From contig NZ_HG916855.1 of the NCBI RefSeq assembly GCF_000577275.2, positions 310,001 through 374,000 of the forward strand: 64,000 nt of DNA. The letters run 5' to 3'. The notes under the pieces are model-generated. The model was given only the letters and a program-made list of their open reading frames with translations. It had not been told where the DNA came from and did not search any database. Each line of letters opens with the position of its first letter. The stretch's first letter is position 1. This document shows positions 1 through 12,027 of this stretch, piece by piece. The position numbers and the translations under genes are program-made. Source of the DNA: Rhizobium favelukesii. GTDB lineage: Bacteria > Pseudomonadota > Alphaproteobacteria > Rhizobiales > Rhizobiaceae.

Positions 1-3000
1 TAGCGGCTTGCCGCGCCGAAGCAAACGGTCGCCATACCTATCGTGACGGTCATCTCCTTGTAGTCGAGCATAAGCTTATAGAGGGTCTGGGCAGCATCCG
101 CGTCGCCGAGACCGGCGGCGACTTCCGTCAGGAACGAGAGGGACGCACTTCGCTTTCCGTCAAGCGGAAGGGCGAAGCCCGTGCGGGCAAGCTCGCTCAA
201 CCTCCGCTGGGCCGCTTCCCGATACCCGAGGTCAAAGGCAACCAAGGCAAAACCCGGTAGCCAGATGGTTTCCTCCGGGTTTTCCTCGATCAACAGTTTC
301 ATGACCGGTGCGACCTCCGAGAGGCGGCTCTGCTCCCGTCGGATCGCGAACATCTGCATGCCGTAAACGCCCTCGGGCGCCGCGCCAAGGTTCCGCATCC
401 CCAGCTTCAGCGCTTCTTCAGCGAACTCTTCCGCGGCGGTGAACCTTCCATCGAGGATGGCCATCATCGCTCTTGCGATGCGAGCGTAGAACTGGACGTT
501 GAGATGCTGCCGCTTGGTACCAAGTTCTTCCAGCGCGTCAACCGCCCGATCGGCTCGTGCGCGGTCGCCGAGCTCCGTGGAGACGTAGGCGTCAATTGAA
601 AGCGCTCGGCTTTGCACATCGTCGTCGTCGATCTCACCCGCGAGGCGTCTTATTTCATCTAGGCGAACGATCCGATCGTTTCTCTCCATGACGGATTTGA
701 CCGGTGCCGGTGTCAGGAATGGCAGAGTGGAGAGCTCCACAAGCGCAGTTTTATCGCCAACCCGTCGGGCCAGTTCGATTCCTTCACCGTGGCATTTTGC
801 GGCGTTCTTGCTGTCGCTCAGGTAGGTGTATGCCCGCGCAAGGCGGCTGAGAAGCTGGCATCGCGACCTCTTATCCGCTGGTTCAACCATCGCCAGGGCT
901 TCCTCGAGAAGCGGCAACGTTTCGGCAAGCGAATTCGAGGAGAGGAATTTGGAGCCGTCAAGACCGATCACCGCGCGAACAAAGGCTTGCGTGTCGGTCG
1001 CTTCGCGTGCCAATGGGGCAGCCAGCCTGTATTTCGCCAGCGAATCCGTCATGCGGCCCGCAGCGAAGAGGGCGTCGCCGAGTTTTAGGATCGCGGCGAG
1101 CAGGTCCGTTTGCCGGTCAGGTCCTTTGGGCAACTGCTCTGCGATCGCCAGGGCGTTCTGGAAATGGTCGACCGCCTCATAGTTGGCTGATCGTGCAAGG
1201 GCGCGTTCTCCGGCCTTCATCCAGTAGGGAAGCGCGAGCTCAATCCGTTGCGCTTTCTCGTAGTGCTGGGCAATGAGCTCGGGCTGCGTGGCAGCGACGT
1301 CGGCATACTGGTCGATGAGAACCCTGGCGATCTCCTCGTGGAAATGTCGACGGCGCCGGTTGAGGAGCGATTGGTAGGCCGCATCCTGAATGAGCGCATG
1401 GCGAAAAACGAGAGCATCATGCAAAACGCCGCCTTCGACGACGATCTGGCTGGACTCGAGCTGGTTCAGTGCTTCCTCGAGCGTTCGCTCGTCGAGGCCT
1501 GCGATCTTCGAAAGAAGGCCGCGATCGAATTCCCTGCCTATTACGGCGGCAATTTGCGCGACCTTCTTGGCCGTCGTCGCCAAACGATCGAGACGTGTCA
1601 TCAGGGAGCCCTGCAGACTGTCCGGGATCTCTAAGTTGAGCGACGTCGACTTTCCGCTCTCCACGATCGACCGGGTCAACTCCTCGACGAACAGCGGCAC
1701 TCCGTCCGTTCGCTCCGCAATCCGTTCGGCAAGCTGTTCGGGAATGTCGGAGACCATCGATTCGATCAGCTCGCGCATCTGCTGCCGGGTCAGGCGCCCA
1801 ATGGAGAGGGTCGTCGCCTGCGCCAGTCCGCTTGCCCAGTCCGCGCTCCATTCCGGTCGATGGGTCACAACGACAAGGGCGGCTGTGCCGTGAAGCCGGC
1901 TGACGACTTCTCTCAGAACTTCGCTGGTGGACGGGTCCATCCAGTGCGCGTCTTCGACGACCATGAGCACCGGTGCGATCCTGGCCGCAAGCAGCAAACG
2001 GTTCGCCAATGTGCGGACGAGAAGTTCCTTGCGCTGGTGGGCGGGGAGATCCGGCGGCCTGAACTCGTCGCCGACGTCGAGCGAAAGCAGCTCGGCATAG
2101 ATCGCGCCAACCTCGGAGGGACTTTCGCCGTAGAGGCGAACAAGGGTGCAAAACTTTTCGACGCGCGTGTTCCGGTCATCTGTCGGGGCAAACGATGCGA
2201 CCCGGCTTAGTCGCTCGACGATCGGGTAAAAGGCCGAGGTAGCGTGATAGGGTGAACATTGCAATCGGATGAGTTCATGCTGTGTCTCTTGCAGATGCTC
2301 TTCGAAAGCCTCGATTAGGCGAGATTTCCCGATGCCAGCCTCCCCCGACAGGAAGACCGCCTGGCCTTGGCCGGCCTTCGCCAACTCCCACCGTTCGAGC
2401 AGCAGCCCGATCTCACTAACGCGGCCGACAAATTTCGAAAGCCCGGTGGCATGCGAGGCTTCGAAACGGCTATCCACCTCTCGCTCACCGCGGACTTCGA
2501 ACAGCGCAATGGGCGAGGTGAAGCCTCTGAGCTCCTGCTCGCCGAGGCTCTGGATTTCGAACGATTGCCCAGCGAGGCGGCGGGTGCTGTCGGAGACCAC
2601 GATCTGGCCTGGGGCGGCCGCGGCCTGCAGGCGTGCTGCCAGGTTGGGAGTGTCTCCCGCGATCGATGCACGCTCCTTCGCGCTACCGTCGGTGTTGCCA
2701 ACGACCACGTGCCCTGATGCGATGCCAATGCGCGCCTTCAATTGCTGCGTGTTGGGCGACTGCAGGGCGTCGACGGCGGCCATCGCCTCGAGGCCGGCCC
2801 GGATTGAACGCTCGGCATGGTCCTCGTATGCCATGGGCCATCCGAAATAGGCAAGCACGCCATCTCCGAGATACTTGGCGACGTAGCCTCCGAACCGCGT
2901 GACTGCGCCGGCGACGCTATCCTGATAACGGCGGGTCAACTCGTGCATGTCTTCCGGGTCGAGCTGCGCCGACAGCGCGGTCGACCCGACCAGGTCGCAG

Positions 3001-3269
3001 AAGAGCACGCTGAGCAGTCGCCGGTCAGCCGCAGTTTCGGACGCGGCCTCGGTAGCGGCTGAAGCAGCAGGCTGTTCGTCCGGACGTTGCTGCGCAAGTC
3101 CGTTTATAGCAGCTAGAATAATCTTCCGGTGCCCAAGCGAGACGCCGAGCTCCCGGAGGTCGGATTCCGCGATATGAGGGAGCGCTCGCAGATCAACGTC
3201 ATTCTCGACGAAGGCCTCGGCGTACTTGCCAAGACCGAGTTGACTTAGCCAATCCTCAATCGTCTGCAT
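1..3269 (-). CDS. SAM-domain class III adenylate/guanylate cyclase with AAA ATPase and TPR region (3' end beyond window)
   Basis: The reading frame is open from an ATG at 3269 to the window edge (about 1089 codons, no stop), so the C-terminus is missing. Domains in order: an N-terminal SAM-like domain (about 1-65, starting MQTIEDWLSQLGL); a class III cyclase domain (about 90-260) with the metal-binding Asp in LFCDLVGST, the GDG turn in KYLGDGVLAYFGWP, and the NLAAR pair expected for catalysis; a P-loop ATPase (about 290-600) with Walker A GEAGIGKS and a Walker B-like MVVEDAHW; then a long helical TPR-like part. Proteins of this layout usually have about 1050-1150 residues, so little is lost. 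It is probably a cytoplasmic signalling or regulatory protein that makes a cyclic nucleotide; its input is unknown. It is divergent from the FAD oxidase gene. The family call is firm, the substrate is not. Confidence 0.88.
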   Translation of the reverse strand, partial: MQTIEDWLSQLGLGKYAEAFVENDVDLRALPHIAESDLRELGVSLGHRKIILAAINGLAQQRPDEQPAASAATEAASETAADRRLLSVLFCDLVGSTALSAQLDPEDMHELTRRYQDSVAGAVTRFGGYVAKYLGDGVLAYFGWPMAYEDHAERSIRAGLEAMAAVDALQSPNTQQLKARIGIASGHVVVGNTDGSAKERASIAGDTPNLAARLQAAAAPGQIVVSDSTRRLAGQSFEIQSLGEQELRGFTSPIALFEVRGEREVDSRFEASHATGLSKFVGRVSEIGLLLERWELAKAGQGQAVFLSGEAGIGKSRLIEAFEEHLQETQHELIRLQCSPYHATSAFYPIVERLSRVASFAPTDDRNTRVEKFCTLVRLYGESPSEVGAIYAELLSLDVGDEFRPPDLPAHQRKELLVRTLANRLLLAARIAPVLMVVEDAHWMDPSTSEVLREVVSRLHGTAALVVVTHRPEWSADWASGLAQATTLSIGRLTRQQMRELIESMVSDIPEQLAERIAERTDGVPLFVEELTRSIVESGKSTSLNLEIPDSLQGSLMTRLDRLATTAKKVAQIAAVIGREFDRGLLSKIAGLDERTLEEALNQLESSQIVVEGGVLHDALVFRHALIQDAAYQSLLNRRRRHFHEEIARVLIDQYADVAATQPELIAQHYEKAQRIELALPYWMKAGERALARSANYEAVDHFQNALAIAEQLPKGPDRQTDLLAAILKLGDALFAAGRMTDSLAKYRLAAPLAREATDTQAFVRAVIGLDGSKFLSSNSLAETLPLLEEALAMVEPADKRSRCQLLSRLARAYTYLSDSKNAAKCHGEGIELARRVGDKTALVELSTLPFLTPAPVKSVMERNDRIVRLDEIRRLAGEIDDDDVQSRALSIDAYVSTELGDRARADRAVDALEELGTKRQHLNVQFYARIARAMMAILDGRFTAAEEFAEEALKLGMRNLGAAPEGVYGMQMFAIRREQSRLSEVAPVMKLLIEENPEETIWLPGFALVAFDLGYREAAQRRLSELARTGFALPLDGKRSASLSFLTEVAAGLGDADAAQTLYKLMLDYKEMTVTIGMATVCFGAASR

Positions 3270-3648
3270 CGACGTCCATTCCGCTCCACCGTTCTTAAAA
3301 AAATACCACGAGCGTCGCCGTCGTGCCACGCTGTGGCGCAGGGGCTGTTCGCACCCGGAGGGGATCGAGGAAATCAAAGTATCCCGTCGGGACGCCCTTG
3401 GGCATCAGGTTTGCTCATGACCGAATTTGCGAAGCTCATTTTCCTTCGCCGCTCAGGCGCGGCATCTTCAAGGCTAGCTATGACTGGGAGGATTATAGAC
3501 TATCCGCATCTTTTAGCGCATTCTTTGAGCTCGAAAATCGACCGCTGTGGGGAGCGAAGTCAGTCGTCAGTGCATCGTTCTCGTGAACGCGTCTCGCCAG
3601 CGTTCGATCCGACGTCAGGAACTCCAGGCTCGGCTTCAGGAGGGTGTA
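3270..3648. other. Divergent intergenic region, no gene recognised
   Basis: This gap of about 380 bases separates the start of the cyclase (minus) from that of the FAD oxidase (plus). It must hold promoters for both, but I could not place convincing -35/-10 boxes. Short open frames cross it without family features. An AGGAGG ribosome binding site at about 3639-3644 belongs to the oxidase gene. Confidence 0.5.
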
Positions 3649-5031
3649 ATGAACAGCGAAAACATCGGGAAGCTCACACAGAATCTTCGCGGCGCTCTTA
3701 TCGGACGCGATCATGTCGACTACGAGGACGCCCGCAAGCTGTACAACGCCATGATCGACAAGCGGCCGCTGCTGATCGCAAAGTGTACGGATGCAGCGGA
3801 CGTGAGTGCCGCCGTAAACTTCGGCCGCGACAACGAACTTCCGATCGCCGTCCGCGGCGGCGGCCACAACGGAGCTGGATTTGCCAGCGTCGACGACGGC
3901 CTCGTCATCGATCTGTCGCTGCTGCGGGGTGTGCGCGTCGATCCGGTAAGGCGGACCGTTCGCGTCGGCGGCGGGTGCACAACTGGCGACGTCGACCATG
4001 CCACCCACGGCTTTAGGCTTGCAATCCCCTTCGGTATCGTCTCGACCACAGGCGTAGCGGGCCTGACGCTGAACGGCGGCCACGGATACCTCACCCGCCA
4101 ATACGGGCTTGCCATCGACAATCTGATCGAGGCCGACGTGGTGCTGGCGGACGGCACGTTCGTCATCACGAGTAAGACTGAGCGCCCCGATCTCTTCTGG
4201 GGGCTGCGCGGCGGCGGCGGCAACTTTGGCGTCGTCACCAGTTTTCTGTTCGAGGCGCACCCTGCGGACACCGTCTATGCCGGTCCGATCTTCTGGGAGT
4301 TGGAGAAGGCCGCGGATATTATGCGCTGGTACCGCGAGTTTCTGCCGACCGCGCCGGACGAGTTCTACATTTTCCTTGGGCTACAGACAGTTCCCTCGGC
4401 CGATCCATTCCCGGTGGACCATCGTGGCAAGCGGATCTGCGTGATGCTCGTTTCATACAACGGGGCAGTCGCCGACGGGGAGAAGGCAGTCAACGCCGTC
4501 CGCAAGGCGCTTCCCGAGCCGATTATCGATTTTGCCGGTCCGATACAATACCCAGCCCTTCAAGCCATGTTCGACGGGCTCTATCCGAAAGGCCTACAAT
4601 GGTACTGGAAGGGCGACTTCGTGAAGACGCTTCCCGACGCAGCGATCGAAGCGCACATCGAGCAGGTTGCCAAGGCGCCCAGCGAACCCTCGTGCATGCA
4701 CCTCTACCCGATCGACGCCGCTGTCCACCGCAAGGCAAAAAATGAAACGGCATGGAATTGCCGCGATGCCACGTGGTCGATGGTGATTGCTGGGGTCGAC
4801 GCCGACCCGCATCAGGCGCCGACGCTGAAGAAATGGGCAACCGACTATTGGCAGGCGGTCCACCCGTTCGATCTCGGCGGCGCTTATCCGAACTTCATGA
4901 TGGGCGACGAAGGCGACGCACGCCTGAAGGCCACGTACGGCGACAACTACGAGGGTCTCGTCAACCTGAAAAGGAAATACGACCCGGGCAACTTGTTCCG
5001 GATGAACCACAACATCCGTCCTGCAGCCTGA
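3649..5031 (+). CDS. FAD-linked oxidase, berberine-bridge-enzyme-like (PCMH fold)
   Basis: The 460-residue protein has an N-terminal FAD-binding PCMH domain (about 35-205), with RGGGHNGAG around the His that usually carries the 8-alpha-histidyl FAD link, and GVAGLTLNGGHG. A C-terminal BBE segment ends KYDPGNLFRMNHNI. The Cys used for a second covalent FAD link in many family members is not seen where expected (GIVSTTGVAG), so a single covalent link is likely. The frame is open further upstream, but the ATG at 3649 has an AGGAGG site 4-9 bases before it and matches the usual family start. Members oxidise sugars, alkaloids or other alcohols with O2; the substrate here cannot be read. No signal peptide is evident. 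The gene stands alone. Confidence 0.9.
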   Translation: MNSENIGKLTQNLRGALIGRDHVDYEDARKLYNAMIDKRPLLIAKCTDAADVSAAVNFGRDNELPIAVRGGGHNGAGFASVDDGLVIDLSLLRGVRVDPVRRTVRVGGGCTTGDVDHATHGFRLAIPFGIVSTTGVAGLTLNGGHGYLTRQYGLAIDNLIEADVVLADGTFVITSKTERPDLFWGLRGGGGNFGVVTSFLFEAHPADTVYAGPIFWELEKAADIMRWYREFLPTAPDEFYIFLGLQTVPSADPFPVDHRGKRICVMLVSYNGAVADGEKAVNAVRKALPEPIIDFAGPIQYPALQAMFDGLYPKGLQWYWKGDFVKTLPDAAIEAHIEQVAKAPSEPSCMHLYPIDAAVHRKAKNETAWNCRDATWSMVIAGVDADPHQAPTLKKWATDYWQAVHPFDLGGAYPNFMMGDEGDARLKATYGDNYEGLVNLKRKYDPGNLFRMNHNIRPAA

Positions 5032-5269
5032 CCTCTCGAGGAGCCTGCCGAGAGCGGCGTTGCCTAGAAACGCCACCGTCGAACGGCCGTGATCGCAGGA
5101 CACCACACCATTCTGGTCGACGGCTGCGTCGCGCCAGGACAGGCCGAGTAAGTCGTCGAAAATGTCAGCGCCCTGCCGCATGCTTCTGGTGAAAAGGAAC
5201 ACGAGCCAGGGCGGCGAGATGACGAACAACGGACGAATTTGCCGATGCCTGGCACTGCGTGCGCAGCGG

Positions 5270-5797
5270 CTATTTCCATTCCCAGAACAGATTAGACGAG
5301 AAGGGCCGGTGCTGCACCATGCTGCCCGCACGATGGGCCTTCTGCTCGTAGGCTGCAGTTTCCGCCTCTCCGTTCAATCCAACAAAATGCATCCTTGTCG
5401 ACAAAGTCTTTGGTTGTCCTTTCTGGCGGAAGACGAAATGCACCGCGCAGGTCGGGTACTGCCAATTGTCGGTTAGAAGCTCGGCGAACTGCTTCGCATC
5501 CTGCTCGCGCCCCTGTCCGGTGAAGGCCAGAAACTGGCCGAGATTGAAAAATCCCGCGAACAGAGGATAGGCACCCTGCTGCTGCATCTGGACAGCCTGA
5601 CCGGTCGTGAAGTCGCGGCGGTAGGACAGGCCTTCCGTCAGACCTTTCGCTTTCTTTGCGGAGTAGCTGACGAGGTTCTTTTGGGCTAGCAGTTCCATCG
5701 TCAACGCGTAGGTCTGGTAGCGCTCCGCGTTGGCGTGAAGGTCATCGATCCTGGCTTTCAGGTCAACGATGTAGTCTCGATACAATGCGGCCGCCAT
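5270..5797 (-). CDS. Hypothetical protein, family not recognised
   Basis: A 175-residue reading frame lies 101 bases after lpd on the same strand and may be the last gene of that operon or an independent one. I chose the ATG at 5797 because GGAG precedes it at a suitable distance; a TTG at 5854 would add 19 residues. The N-terminal half is helical and charged (ALYRDYIVDLKARIDDLHAN); the C-terminal part is mixed and aromatic, ending SSNLFWEWK. No signal peptide, membrane segment or catalytic motif is seen. Codon use looks like that of neighbouring genes, but I cannot name a family, and it could be the remnant of a longer gene. Confidence 0.5.
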   Translation of the reverse strand: MAAALYRDYIVDLKARIDDLHANAERYQTYALTMELLAQKNLVSYSAKKAKGLTEGLSYRRDFTTGQAVQMQQQGAYPLFAGFFNLGQFLAFTGQGREQDAKQFAELLTDNWQYPTCAVHFVFRQKGQPKTLSTRMHFVGLNGEAETAAYEQKAHRAGSMVQHRPFSSNLFWEWK

Positions 5798-5898
5798 TCT
5801 CAACTGCTCCGTCAGCGTGAGCGCGCTAGCTATCAGATAATGCCCCAGCTCCAAACCGATTTTGCGTCTCGCGATCCGAGCTTGGGACGGAAATCGCT

Positions 5899-7296
5899 TC
5901 AGGCGTGCAATGCGTGCCCGAGCGCCTTGAGGGCAGCCTCCTGGAGAGCCTCGCTGCGCGTCGGATGCGCATGGATCGTACCGGCGAGGTCCTCCAGCCG
6001 CGCGCCCATCTCGATGGCCAGTGCAAAACCCGCTGAGAGTTCGGAAACGCCGACGCCTACGGCCTGCAGGCCAAGGACGAGATTGGTATCGGCCCGGGCG
6101 ACGACGCGTATGAAGCCCTCCTCCGACAGCATGGTCATCGCCCGGCCATTTGCGCTGAACGGGAATTGTCCGACGCGGATCGCATAGCCTTGAGCACGTG
6201 CCTCGTCCGGCGAAAGCCCGGCAGTCACGATTTCCGGATCGGTAAAGCAGATCGCCGGAATGCAGCGTTTGTCCCAGGCGCGCTTCCTGCCGGCAATGAT
6301 CTCGGCGACCATTTCTCCCTGCGCCATGGCGCGATGGGCCAGCATCGGTTCACCGGTGACGTCGCCGATTGCATAGACGCCCCGCATGGAGGTGCGGCAG
6401 CGATCATCGATGCGAAGGTACGGCCCGCTGCGATCGAGATCGAGCTCTTCGATACCTGAGCCTGCCGATCGCGGCCGCCGACCGACCGTGACAAGCACCC
6501 GGTCGGCAGGCAGCAGTTGTTGCTGTCCGCCCGATGTCTCGACGACAAGTGCATTGCCGTCGTCCGAGAGGCTCTTTGCCTCCGCTCCCGTCAGGGTGCG
6601 AATGCCGAGATCACCAAGCCGGCGCGCGACGGGTCGCACCAGGTCGGCATCATATTGCGGCAGTATCTGCTGGGTGGCTTCGACGACTGTTACCTCTGAG
6701 CCCAGCTTGGCAAAAGCGATACCGAGTTCGAGGCCAATGTAACCGCCTCCGACGACAACCAGTCTCTTCGGCACTTCGCCGAGCGAGAGCGCCTCGGTGG
6801 ACGAGATCACCCGACCGCCGAAAGGAAGGGCGGAAAGTTCCACGGGCTTAGAACCTGTGGCGATAACAACAGTCTCCGCGCGGATGACCTGCATGCCCGT
6901 CTCGGTCTCGACCTCGACCGTCTTACCGTCGCGGAAGGCCGCGCGGCCGTGAACGATCTTGACCCTTGCCTTCTGCAGCAGCGCGGAGACACCGCTGTTC
7001 AGGCGGCCGACGATGCCGTCCTTCCAGGCAATGGTCTTGGCGAGGTCGATGGTCGCGGCCTCGATACCGATGCCCATTGCGTTTCTGCCGGTCAGCATCT
7101 GCTTGGCAGCACCAAACTCCTCGGCCGCATGGATGAGGGCCTTGGAAGGAATGCATCCGACGTTGAGGCAGGTGCCACCCGGCTTGTCAGCCTCGACGAT
7201 GACGGTGTCGAGACCGAGTTGCCCGGCTCGAATGGCGCAGACATAACCGCCGGGTCCAGCGCCGATGACGAGAAGCTTGCAGACGATCTCTTTCAT
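5899..7296 (-). CDS. lpd: Dihydrolipoyl dehydrogenase (E3) of a branched-chain 2-oxoacid dehydrogenase complex
   Basis: The 465-residue flavoprotein reoxidises the dihydrolipoyl group of E2 with NAD+. Visible features: the FAD dinucleotide fold at the N-terminus ([19 protein letters not shown]); the redox disulphide [13 protein letters not shown] at about residues 40-52; an NAD-binding [10 protein letters not shown] near 180; a second FAD motif YAIGDV near 310; and the C-terminal HAHPTRSE containing the His-Glu pair of the active site. The start at 7296 ([14 protein letters not shown]) is 5 bases after the E2 stop; a longer open frame upstream only overlaps E2. Its place directly after E1 alpha, E1 beta and E2 marks it as the dedicated E3 of this complex (the LpdV role). 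Confidence 0.95.
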   Translation of the reverse strand: MKEIVCKLLVIGAGPGGYVCAIRAGQLGLDTVIVEADKPGGTCLNVGCIPSKALIHAAEEFGAAKQMLTGRNAMGIGIEAATIDLAKTIAWKDGIVGRLNSGVSALLQKARVKIVHGRAAFRDGKTVEVETETGMQVIRAETVVIATGSKPVELSALPFGGRVISSTEALSLGEVPKRLVVVGGGYIGLELGIAFAKLGSEVTVVEATQQILPQYDADLVRPVARRLGDLGIRTLTGAEAKSLSDDGNALVVETSGGQQQLLPADRVLVTVGRRPRSAGSGIEELDLDRSGPYLRIDDRCRTSMRGVYAIGDVTGEPMLAHRAMAQGEMVAEIIAGRKRAWDKRCIPAICFTDPEIVTAGLSPDEARAQGYAIRVGQFPFSANGRAMTMLSEEGFIRVVARADTNLVLGLQAVGVGVSELSAGFALAIEMGARLEDLAGTIHAHPTRSEALQEAALKALGHALHA

Positions 7297-7301
7297 AAAT
7301 C

Positions 7302-8558
7302 CTAGCCTTCGATGAAAATCAGGGCGGGTGTTTCGAGAAGCACCCGGACACGTTGGACGAAGGTGGCAGCATCCCATCCGTCAATGATGCGGTGGTCGAA
7401 ACTCGAGGATAGGTTCATCATCTTGCGCGGCACGAACTGCGTGCCATCCCAGGCCGGGCGCACGGCAATCTTGTTCACGCCGATAATGGCGACCTCCGGG
7501 TGGTTGATCACCGGTGTCGAGACGATGCCGCCGAGCGCGCCAAGCGAACTGATGGTGATGGTCGAGCCGCTGAGCTCGTCGCGGGTCGCGCTACCGGCGC
7601 GCGCCGCCTCGGCCAGGCGGCTCATCTCGATCGCACAATCCCAGATGCCGCGTGCCTCAGCGTTCTTGACGACGGGCACGACAAGTCCGGCGGGTGTCTG
7701 GGCGGCAATGCCGATATGGACGCCCCCATGCCGGGTGAGGATGCCTTTATCGTCGTCGAAGGTGGCGTTGACACTCGGTTGCTCGGCAACCGCCTTGACG
7801 ATTGCCCGCATAAGGAACGGCAGCACGGTGAGTTTCGGCTGCTCTGGCTTGCGGTCGCGGTTCATCGTGGCCCGCAGCTCCTCCAGCGCGGTCACGTCGA
7901 CTTCCTCGACATAGGTGATGTGGGGAATGCGAGAGGTCGACAGCGACATCTTTTCGGCGATCCGGCGCCGAAGGCCGGTGAGCTTGACCTCCTCGGTCGA
8001 CGTTTTTTTCGCGATGGCCGGTTGGAGGAAGGGCAGTTCGCCGCGCGCGATGAATTGCTCGACGTCTTCGCGAAGGATGCGACCGGCGGGGCCAGATCCC
8101 TTGAGCTGACGCAGGTCGACGCCGCTTTCCCTTGCCAAAAGCCGAACAGATGGCGACGCCAGCGGTTTTTCTGCGGGAACCGCGGCCTGAGGTCGTGGTG
8201 GGAGGGCAGCCGTCGGCGCAGCTGTGTCTTTTGGTTGAACTGTCGGGGGGGTCGCACTTTCAGGAGCCTTCGCGCCAGCAGCGGCAGGCGCGTCGACCCG
8301 TTCGATCGCCGCACCACTGCCCGTCTCGATGCGCACAAGCGGCGCCTTGACCGCGATCTTGTCGCCGATTTCGGCACCCAACCAGACGACAGTCCCCGTG
8401 ACCGGCGACGGGATCTCGACGGTCGCCTTGTCGGTCATAACGGCGGCGATCACCATATCTTCCTTTACCGGGTCGCCTGCCTTGACATGCCATTCCACGA
8501 GTTCGGCCTCGGCCACGCCTTCGCCGACATCGGGCATCTTGATGATGAATTCGCCCAT
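7302..8558 (-). CDS. bkdB: Dihydrolipoamide acyltransferase (E2) of the branched-chain 2-oxoacid dehydrogenase complex
   Basis: The 418-residue core protein of the complex moves the acyl group from E1-bound thiamine diphosphate to CoA. It has one N-terminal lipoyl domain (about 1-78) with the lipoylated Lys in the DKATVEIP turn; an Ala/Pro-rich linker; a peripheral-subunit-binding domain at about 135-175 ([24 protein letters not shown]); and a catalytic domain ending with [13 protein letters not shown], which contains the His-Asp of the acyltransferase site. One lipoyl domain is typical of bkd-type E2 proteins. The gene starts at 8558, 3 bases after the E1 beta stop. Confidence 0.93.
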   Translation of the reverse strand: MGEFIIKMPDVGEGVAEAELVEWHVKAGDPVKEDMVIAAVMTDKATVEIPSPVTGTVVWLGAEIGDKIAVKAPLVRIETGSGAAIERVDAPAAAGAKAPESATPPTVQPKDTAAPTAALPPRPQAAVPAEKPLASPSVRLLARESGVDLRQLKGSGPAGRILREDVEQFIARGELPFLQPAIAKKTSTEEVKLTGLRRRIAEKMSLSTSRIPHITYVEEVDVTALEELRATMNRDRKPEQPKLTVLPFLMRAIVKAVAEQPSVNATFDDDKGILTRHGGVHIGIAAQTPAGLVVPVVKNAEARGIWDCAIEMSRLAEAARAGSATRDELSGSTITISSLGALGGIVSTPVINHPEVAIIGVNKIAVRPAWDGTQFVPRKMMNLSSSFDHRIIDGWDAATFVQRVRVLLETPALIFIEG

Positions 8559-8561
8559 GTC

Positions 8562-9575
8562 TCAGGCCTCCATGACTTCGGCAAGTGCTCGCCCGACACG
8601 TCCGGGGCCGGGGAAGTAATCCCATTCCTGGGCGTGCGGATACGGTGTGTCCCAGCCGGCGACGCGCACGACAGGCGCTTCAAGATGGTAGAAGCAGTGT
8701 TCCTGCACGAGCGATGCGATCTCGCCGCCAAATCCCGACGTCAGCGTCGCCTCGTGGACGACGACACAGCGTCCCGTCTTGCCGACGGATTGCACGATGG
8801 TATCGAGATCAAGGGGCAGCAGACTGCGTAGATCTATCACCTCGGCATCGATGCCGGTATCCTCGGCGGCCGCCAGCGCGACATGAACCATCGTGCCGTA
8901 GGCGATCACCGTCACCGCCGAGCCTGCGCGTCGAACGTCGGCCTTTCCGATCGGAATCGAATAATGCCCTTCGGGCACCTCGCCGAGCTCATGCTTCGAC
9001 CATGGGGTGACGGGCCGTTCGTGATGACCATCAAACGGCCCGTTGTAAAGCCGTTTCGGCTCCAGGAACATCACCGGATCCGGATCCTCGATGGCGGCAA
9101 TCAGCAGCCCCTTGGCGTCATAGGGATTGGAGGGCACGACCACCTTCAATCCGCAGACATGCGTAAACAGCGCTTCCGGGCTCTGGCTGTGTGTCTGGCC
9201 GCCGAAGATGCCGCCACCCGTCGGCATGCGAAGGACGATCGGGCACGTAAAGTCGCCGTTCGAGCGATAGCGGATGCGGGCCGCCTCCTGGGTGATCTGA
9301 TCGTAGGCCGGATACATATAATCGGCGAACTGGATCTCGACGCAGGGCTTCAAGCCGTAGGCCGCCATGCCAATGGCCGTACCGACGATGCCGGATTCGC
9401 TGATCGGCGTATCGAAACAGCGTGTCTTGCCGTATTTCGCCTGTAACCCTTGAGTGCAGCGAAACACCCCGCCGAAGTATCCGACGTCCTCGCCGAAAAC
9501 CACCACATCGTCATCGCGGGCCATCGAAACGTCCATGGCGCTTCGCACGGCCTCGATCATCGTCATCCTGGCCAT
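8562..9575 (-). CDS. bkdA2: Branched-chain 2-oxoacid dehydrogenase E1 component, beta subunit
   Basis: The 337-residue transketolase-type beta subunit pairs with E1 alpha to form the thiamine-diphosphate decarboxylase. Recognisable parts are the N-terminal MTMIEAVRSAMD, VVFGEDVGYFGGVFR (with the Glu that activates the cofactor), and a C-terminal transketolase-C domain (VVVHEATLTSGFGGEI, then VAGWDTPYPHAQE). The ATG at 9575 lies immediately after the E1 alpha stop and gives the normal family length; longer in-frame starts would run far into E1 alpha. Tight coupling with both neighbours shows translation as one operon. Confidence 0.94.
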   Translation of the reverse strand: MARMTMIEAVRSAMDVSMARDDDVVVFGEDVGYFGGVFRCTQGLQAKYGKTRCFDTPISESGIVGTAIGMAAYGLKPCVEIQFADYMYPAYDQITQEAARIRYRSNGDFTCPIVLRMPTGGGIFGGQTHSQSPEALFTHVCGLKVVVPSNPYDAKGLLIAAIEDPDPVMFLEPKRLYNGPFDGHHERPVTPWSKHELGEVPEGHYSIPIGKADVRRAGSAVTVIAYGTMVHVALAAAEDTGIDAEVIDLRSLLPLDLDTIVQSVGKTGRCVVVHEATLTSGFGGEIASLVQEHCFYHLEAPVVRVAGWDTPYPHAQEWDYFPGPGRVGRALAEVMEA

Positions 9576-9576
9576 C

Positions 9577-10878
<1,302 letters not shown>

Positions 10879-12006
10879 TTATAGATTGCGCGCGATTACC
10901 ATTTTCTGCACGTCGCTCGTTCCCTCGTAAATCTGGCAGATGCGGACATCCCGATAGATACGCTCGACAGGATAGTCGGCCATATAGCCGTAGCCACCAT
11001 GAATCTGGATCGCATCCGAGCAGACCCGCTCTGCCATCTCGGACGCAAAGAGTTTGGCCATCGATGCTTCCGAAAGGCACGGCAGACCATTGTCGCGCAG
11101 CGTCGCGGCATGAAACACCAGCTGACGGGCGGCCTCGATCTGGGTTGCCATGTCGGCGAGGCGGAAGGCGACCGCCTGATGCTCGATGATTGCCTTGCCG
11201 AAAGTCGTGCGTTCGCGCGCATAGTCGCGCGCAGCCTCAAAGGCAGCACGCGCCATGCCGACTGCCTGAGCGCCGATCCCGATGCGACCGCCTTCGAGGT
11301 TGGCGAGCGCAATCCGATATCCCTGGCCCTCCGAACCCAGCCGCAATTCGGCCGGGATGCGCATGCCGTTGAAGGCGATCTGGCAAGTGTCGGTCGAATG
11401 CAGCCCAAGCTTTTCCTCCACGCGGATGACTTCGTAGCCCGGCGTATCGGTTGGGACGATGAAGGCGGTAATTCCCTTCTTGCCGGCATCCGGATCGGTC
11501 ACGGCAAAGACGATGATCACCTGGCCATTCTTGCCCGAGGTGATGAACTGCTTGGCACCGTCGAGCACGTAATGATCGCCATCGCGGCGCGCCCGGCTGC
11601 GCAGATTGGATGCGTCCGAACCTGCTTGCGGTTCCGTCAGTGCAAAGCCGCCGATCCATTCGCCGCTGGCAAACTTGGGCAGGAAACGCTGCTTCTGCTC
11701 ATCGGTGCCGAATTTCAAGATCGGCACGCAGGCCACGGAACTGTGGACGCTCATGATGGTCGAGCATGGTCCGTCGCCGGCGGCGATTTCTTCAAGTGCG
11801 GCTGCATAGGCGACAGTGCCGGTATCGGAACCGCCATAGTCTTCGGGAACCAGCATGCCGAGCATGCCGAGTTCACCCATCTCGTTGAGTTCTTCGCGTG
11901 GAAACCTGTGCTCCCGGTCACGCGCAGCCGCACCCGGGGCAAGGCGCTTTCGGGCAAAATCGCGCGCAAGATCGCGGATTTGTTGGCTCAGATCGGAAAG
12001 GATCAT
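10879..12006 (-). CDS. Acyl-CoA dehydrogenase (short/branched-chain type)
   Basis: The 375-residue FAD enzyme introduces the alpha-beta double bond in acyl-CoA esters and passes electrons to ETF. Signatures are [17 protein letters not shown] in the middle domain and, at the C-terminus, [22 protein letters not shown]. The family catalytic Glu is expected in the IYEGTSDVQ segment near residue 363 (visible as [11 protein letters not shown]). The start at 12006 follows GGGAGGAG. Between a thiolase and the bkd genes, its substrate is most likely 2-methylbutyryl-, isobutyryl- or isovaleryl-CoA, the products of the dehydrogenase complex encoded downstream; that is inference from context. Confidence 0.93.
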   Translation of the reverse strand: MILSDLSQQIRDLARDFARKRLAPGAAARDREHRFPREELNEMGELGMLGMLVPEDYGGSDTGTVAYAAALEEIAAGDGPCSTIMSVHSSVACVPILKFGTDEQKQRFLPKFASGEWIGGFALTEPQAGSDASNLRSRARRDGDHYVLDGAKQFITSGKNGQVIIVFAVTDPDAGKKGITAFIVPTDTPGYEVIRVEEKLGLHSTDTCQIAFNGMRIPAELRLGSEGQGYRIALANLEGGRIGIGAQAVGMARAAFEAARDYARERTTFGKAIIEHQAVAFRLADMATQIEAARQLVFHAATLRDNGLPCLSEASMAKLFASEMAERVCSDAIQIHGGYGYMADYPVERIYRDVRICQIYEGTSDVQKMVIARNL

Positions 12007-12027
12007 GCTCGTCTCCTCCCGGCCCTT

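Noticed and set aside
7500..8831. Open frame of about 440 codons on the plus strand
   Set aside because: It lies opposite the E2 and E1 beta genes and is typical of antisense frames in GC-rich DNA.
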